Shown here one piece after another: positions 60,621 to 64,000 of a stretch of DNA of 64,000 nt; the first letter of the stretch is position 1; every line of letters begins with the position of its first letter. Source of the stretch: Castor canadensis (lineage: Eukaryota > Chordata > Mammalia > Rodentia > Castoridae). The notes beneath the pieces are model-generated. The model ran no database searches. It saw only the letters and a program-made list of their open reading frames with translations, and was not told the origin of the DNA. The translations under genes were made by a program, and so were the position numbers. The DNA lies in assembly GCF_047511655.1 (NCBI RefSeq), contig NC_133387.1, positions 24,298,353-24,362,352 of the forward strand. Reading direction: 5' to 3'.

Positions 60621-62590
60621 GCACCCATTAGGACGTTTTGGATATTGGGGAGGCTTAGAAGGTAGGGCAGAGGGTAGAGCAGTGGGGGTGGGCCCTGTCA
60701 CTGATAAGGGGCTTTTCTGGTCCTCCTTTCCATGTTTATCTGTGGCTTACAAAGAATGGCCAGAATTTGAGTATCTAAATAGTAATTGTGGAGCCAATCT
60801 GAGATAAAAGAAAATTTGTATAGGGGACCTCAGTTCACTTTTTTCCCTTTTCTAGAAAAGGTCTAATTGGAGGATGGTATTGTAATTTAAGGAACCCTGT
60901 GAAGGCCACTTCTCTTGGTCACCCAAGCCATACTGAGGCCAGGCCTTAGTACAAAGCTTCCAACATCTACCAGCCAGAAGACTGGAAGGTGTAAGTCCCA
61001 TCTAGAAAGAACAAAAAGTTAGGACCCTGTCTTTTAGTTAACAGCAGGCAGCTTCTTTAATAAGGGCTACTTTTTTAAGAAAGGAATAAATTATCTATAA
61101 AGTTAAAGAAGGTCATTTAGAGGGCATCCTAGGCCAATAACAGTACCATATGGGACAACTAGGGTTAATATTTGGAGGGAAAAATTTGTTGAGGCCGAAA
61201 GTATAGAAAATTTTAAATGAGAAGTTTATTATAGTAATGTCTGTTATTTTTGGGACTATAACCTTGAGCTAACAATTGGCTTACAAGGGCTGGGTCTGGT
61301 GCCCCAGGGTGTGAGGTGGGGCTAGGAGCAGGGCGTGTGCAAGGCGCTAGGCCTGATCCTGCGGCCTGTTGCCCCTCCCCACTTCCTGTGTACTCTGCCT
61401 GCATTTATTCTAGGGGAAGTGGCAGCGGGCCGCAGCCACCGCCATGTGCAGCTGGCAGCCTAGGATGTATGTGGGTTGGCCTATGGATTCTCTTAGCTAT
61501 GCCAGGCATTCCCGCTGTGCACGAGCGCACCTATTTGCTTTCCCTCCTCCCCTTGGGGGGGTGGAGTTAGAGCATAAGCATGGCAGCCACAGTTTTCTGT
61601 AAGCACTTTTGTAAAGCAGCTGATTTAAAGTTACTTTACACTGAGAGGCCTGGCAAACTAGTTGGAATAACTTAAGTCATAAGGTACCACGCTACAGGTT
61701 TTTCATGGGAGGCAGGGTCCCAGTAAGCCCAGGGAGGGGAAGGCAGACAGAGACAAAGGACACATGGTGAGACCATGGAGGAAACAGAAAAGGTGTCCTG
61801 ACATCTTAGGTGAGGGAGGGGAAGGCAGAGCCTGGAGGCATGACACACACCTGAGGAATTAGCCATCACCTGTGTCTCTAGGTCGCTCCTGTTGACTGGT
61901 ACTGGAACACTTTCAGCAAAACGAAACCTCCACTCTCCAGTCACTGTCTCAGGAAAAAGGAGCATCGGGGGGGAGAAGGGGAAGAGAAGCAGTCGTCAGA
62001 TTCCATAATCAAACAGGACTCCCCCAACGTAGCATGAGGCATACCCAAATATACCCCAGGCTTGGTCTCAGCCCACAGGGAGAGAACATGAGCTCTCCCA
62101 GATCTGGAATTGCCTGGAGGCCAGAGTTGGCAAGGAGTGGCTTGACACCATGATGGGAAAGTCCCTCAGGAAGATAAGAAGAGACAAGCAGCCTGAGCAG
62201 CACAAGGAGTCTGCTTACATGGGGAAGGAGGAGGTTTGGGAGAGGATTTGGTTTGTTTAGAAGCTGGTTTAGAGGCTAGAACCTGCACAGGGGAACAGAA
62301 AGTACAGAGGGAGGGTTTGGTGTGGAGATAGGAAAAGGACTGGGTGTAGGGAAGTTCCTTCCATTTACCAGCATGCTCACAGAAATTGTATAAATCCCTT
62401 AAAATATTGGGATTGAAAGTGCCATTAAGTGGCCATTTGGAGGCATTGTCTAATGGGTATTGGGGCCAGGGGTTGGCCAGGAGACATCCCAGTGGGGAAT
62501 CTGAAGGAATTTGGGTGGTCCAATTCCCATGGTAAGGCCTGACCTGAGGAGAGATATGGCAGGTGTCCCCAAAATATCAGGTCCTCCCTC
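60620..62590 (-). other. ERV leader and gag 5' (matrix) region, degenerate
   Basis: Pro-rich minus-strand frames (61213-61404, 61672-61965) without clear motifs. Expected to hold matrix and linker coding remnants by position. I cannot align it from sequence alone. Confidence 0.5.
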
Positions 62591-62638
<48 letters not shown>

Positions 62639-62763
62639 TGGAGCGCCCAGAGGTAACGTTTTCACCACAAGGAGCCACAGTCCCTAGTGGGGAACCCGGT
62701 TCCCAGGGACAGGAGTGAGCTGAGACCTAATGCTAGGATTTGGAGGAGGAGGAGGAGGAAGAG

Positions 62764-62813
<50 letters not shown>

Positions 62814-63028
62814 TCACAGCTCTGCATGCGAGAAGGACTCACCAAGAGAAAGGACTTGGAGGGAAGATTGGCCAGTGGTGGATGGCAATTGGAGGCATGC
62901 TGGGGCAGAGAAAATTCCCTGTGAGCTGTGACAGAGAGGGGTTTTCTAGGATCGGGGGTTCTGGCAAAGCAGATCAGATCCCGGAGGAAGGGAATGGGAG
63001 TTGTGTGAGAGAGAGAGAGAGAGAGCAG
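62590..63028. repeat. Three (GA)n tracts and a (GGA)n tract in the ERV leader
   Basis: Pure or near-pure ga repeats at 62592-62636, 62763-62813 and 63006-63025, plus ggaggagga at about 62740-62764. They create artificial Ser-Leu or Arg-Glu open frames on both strands. Confidence 0.95.
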
Positions 63029-63058
63029 GAGAGCAAGGTCAGTGCTGGGAGTGCACCC

Positions 63059-63079
63059 GATCTGAGTCACGGCACCAAA
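63059..63079 (-). other. ERV primer binding site (tRNA-His type)
   Basis: In minus-strand sense the LTR end is followed by TT and then TGGTGCCGTGACTCAGAT, which is complementary to the tRNA-His 3' end as I remember it, with one mismatch. Confidence 0.85.
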
Positions 63080-63396
63080 TGTTAGGAAAAACGCCACTCA
63101 CAAAGAAAGTTCACGAGAAAAGTCTCACGTCCATAGAGCAAAGTTTAATGGCAGGCCCAAACTGCCAGCCTGGCCAGGGAAAATATGGTGCAGCAGCGAT
63201 TCTGGGCCAGGCATGGCTTTTACAGAAGGGGGGGTTAAGGAAGTTAGTGCATGCGTGGTAGTCTCTGGTAGGGGTGGGGCTGTCTTAGAGCATGGGAATT
63301 TCTGTTAAGGGCAGGCTGTCCTTGGAAGTTTCTCAAGTGAGGTCTGAGGATAGAACGGCCACCGATTTATAAATGGTGACATTATTGTTCTATCCA
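63080..63396 (-). mobile_element. ERV 5' LTR
   Basis: In sense, starts tggatagaacaataatgtc and ends ttttcctaaca. About 317 bases. It is adjacent to the primer binding site, which sets the orientation. Confidence 0.9.
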
Positions 63397-64000
63397 TGAT
63401 AGAATAAATAAAGCCAGTAAAGTAATTAATGACTACCTTTAGAGTTGTGAAAGAGATGGCAATTGAAAGTGTAATACAAATGTAAGGCTTTTACTGCAGA
63501 AAGTGGTTTTGGGTTTTTTGGCTATGTTGAACACATGCTAGGAAGTTCATCTGGTTAGGGCCTTCTTGTTGCATTGGAACACGGTGAGGGCACATGGAGA
63601 CAGAGCAAGCAGGTTGGCTTGGGTCTCTTTCTCTTATAAAGCTACTAGTATCATCAGGCTCTCTCCACATGACCTAATTTAATCTTAATTGCTTACTTAA
63701 AATCACTTATATTTTCACATTATTAACATATAAATTTTATGATTAAATTTCCCACACTAGAATTTTGAGAAGATATTTAAACAATAGCATTGGGTATCTC
63801 AGATCTGCTCTCCTCTACAAAGCCTGTTAACAGTTTGGTGTCTGTTCTTCCATATCTTTTTCCATGTATATACATACATATTTATGGACCAAAGCAGGTA
63901 TTCTATTCTTGCTTATTATATTGATGGGATTGTACAGAATGTATTCTGATAATTAACTTGGAAATAAAAATCCATAAGAAAACAAGTTATTATATAAAAC
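63397..64000. other. Right flank of the provirus
   Basis: AT-rich non-coding sequence. Nothing recognised. Confidence 0.6.

Larger units (their letters stand above)
56978..63396 (-). mobile_element. Class I (gamma-like) endogenous retrovirus, degenerate provirus
   Basis: Two related LTRs in direct orientation flank 5.8 kb. In minus-strand sense the order is 5' LTR (63080-63396), primer binding site, GA-rich leader, gag remnant, protease, reverse transcriptase, integrase, envelope tail, polypurine-like tract, 3' LTR (56978-57281). Every coding domain carries stops or frameshifts and large parts of pol and env are missing, so nothing is functional. The primer site is of tRNA-His type, as in HERV-H-like class I elements. 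No clean target duplication is visible (ctatca versus aacata in sense). Confidence 0.9.

Noticed and set aside
62684..63097. Long ORFs on both strands with Ser-Leu or Arg-Glu repeats
   Set aside because: Produced by (GA)n microsatellites in the ERV leader.
56978..63396. Exact target-site duplication for the ERV
   Set aside because: Flanks ttatgtt (left) and tgatag (right) do not match, so either the LTR ends are eroded or the site rearranged.
1..64000. CRISPR arrays, operons, phage or bacterial genes
   Set aside because: All repeats are eukaryotic microsatellites or transposons. No spaced direct-repeat array or Shine-Dalgarno-led gene set is present.

Overview
The window is nuclear DNA of a placental mammal, almost certainly a rodent. 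It has large introns with GT/AG borders, one CpG-island promoter, and hundreds of LINE, SINE and LTR copies. The SINEs are of three kinds: a B1-like monomer, an ID-like tRNA-derived unit ('ggctcaagtggtagagtgcc', 'gttcaaaccccagtacc'), and a composite in which a B1-like left half ('aggaggcagagatcaggagg', 'ggcaaatagttc') is fused to an ID-like right half. I associate this repertoire, from memory, with castorimorph rodents and most likely a beaver (Castor). The species call is tentative.

The only protein-coding gene I can support is KLHDC10 (kelch domain containing 10), on the minus strand. Seven exons (1 to 7) can be placed to the base by splice sites, reading phase and protein identity: 50778-50943, 24759-24845, 8954-9175, 7354-7508, 5200-5348, 3426-3510 and 2394-2460. 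Together they give 931 coding bases, about 310 of the roughly 442 residues expected, with no frameshift or premature stop. The remaining C-terminal exons must lie beyond the left edge. The promoter is a CpG island (about 50.7-51.4 kb) with four CCAAT boxes. Exon 2 begins with a consensus 5' splice site directly after its acceptor AG, which makes it a candidate recursive-splicing or exon-skipping point in a gene whose first two introns are 26 and 15.6 kb.

Layout: 1-2393 is intron 7, filled mainly by a young 5'-truncated L1 with perfect target-site duplications. 2.4-9.2 kb carries exons 7 to 3. 9.2-24.8 kb is intron 2, with old L1, L2, MIR and SINE copies and a U2 snRNA fragment. 24.8-50.8 kb is intron 1. 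It holds a 2.3 kb ERVL/MaLR-type element with both LTRs (30.66-32.92 kb), a hAT-type MITE, and an L1-dense block at 40.8-46.3 kb. 50.7-51.4 kb is the promoter. 51.4-57 kb is intergenic, with an unexplained short ORF behind a splice-acceptor-like sequence.

57.0-63.4 kb is a degenerate class I (gamma-like) endogenous retrovirus on the minus strand. It has two LTRs, a tRNA-His-type primer binding site, gag with a damaged zinc knuckle, a decayed protease, reverse transcriptase and integrase fragments, and an envelope tail, with large internal deletions and later insertions. No CRISPR, operon or other prokaryotic feature is present, and no functional tRNA or rRNA gene was found.
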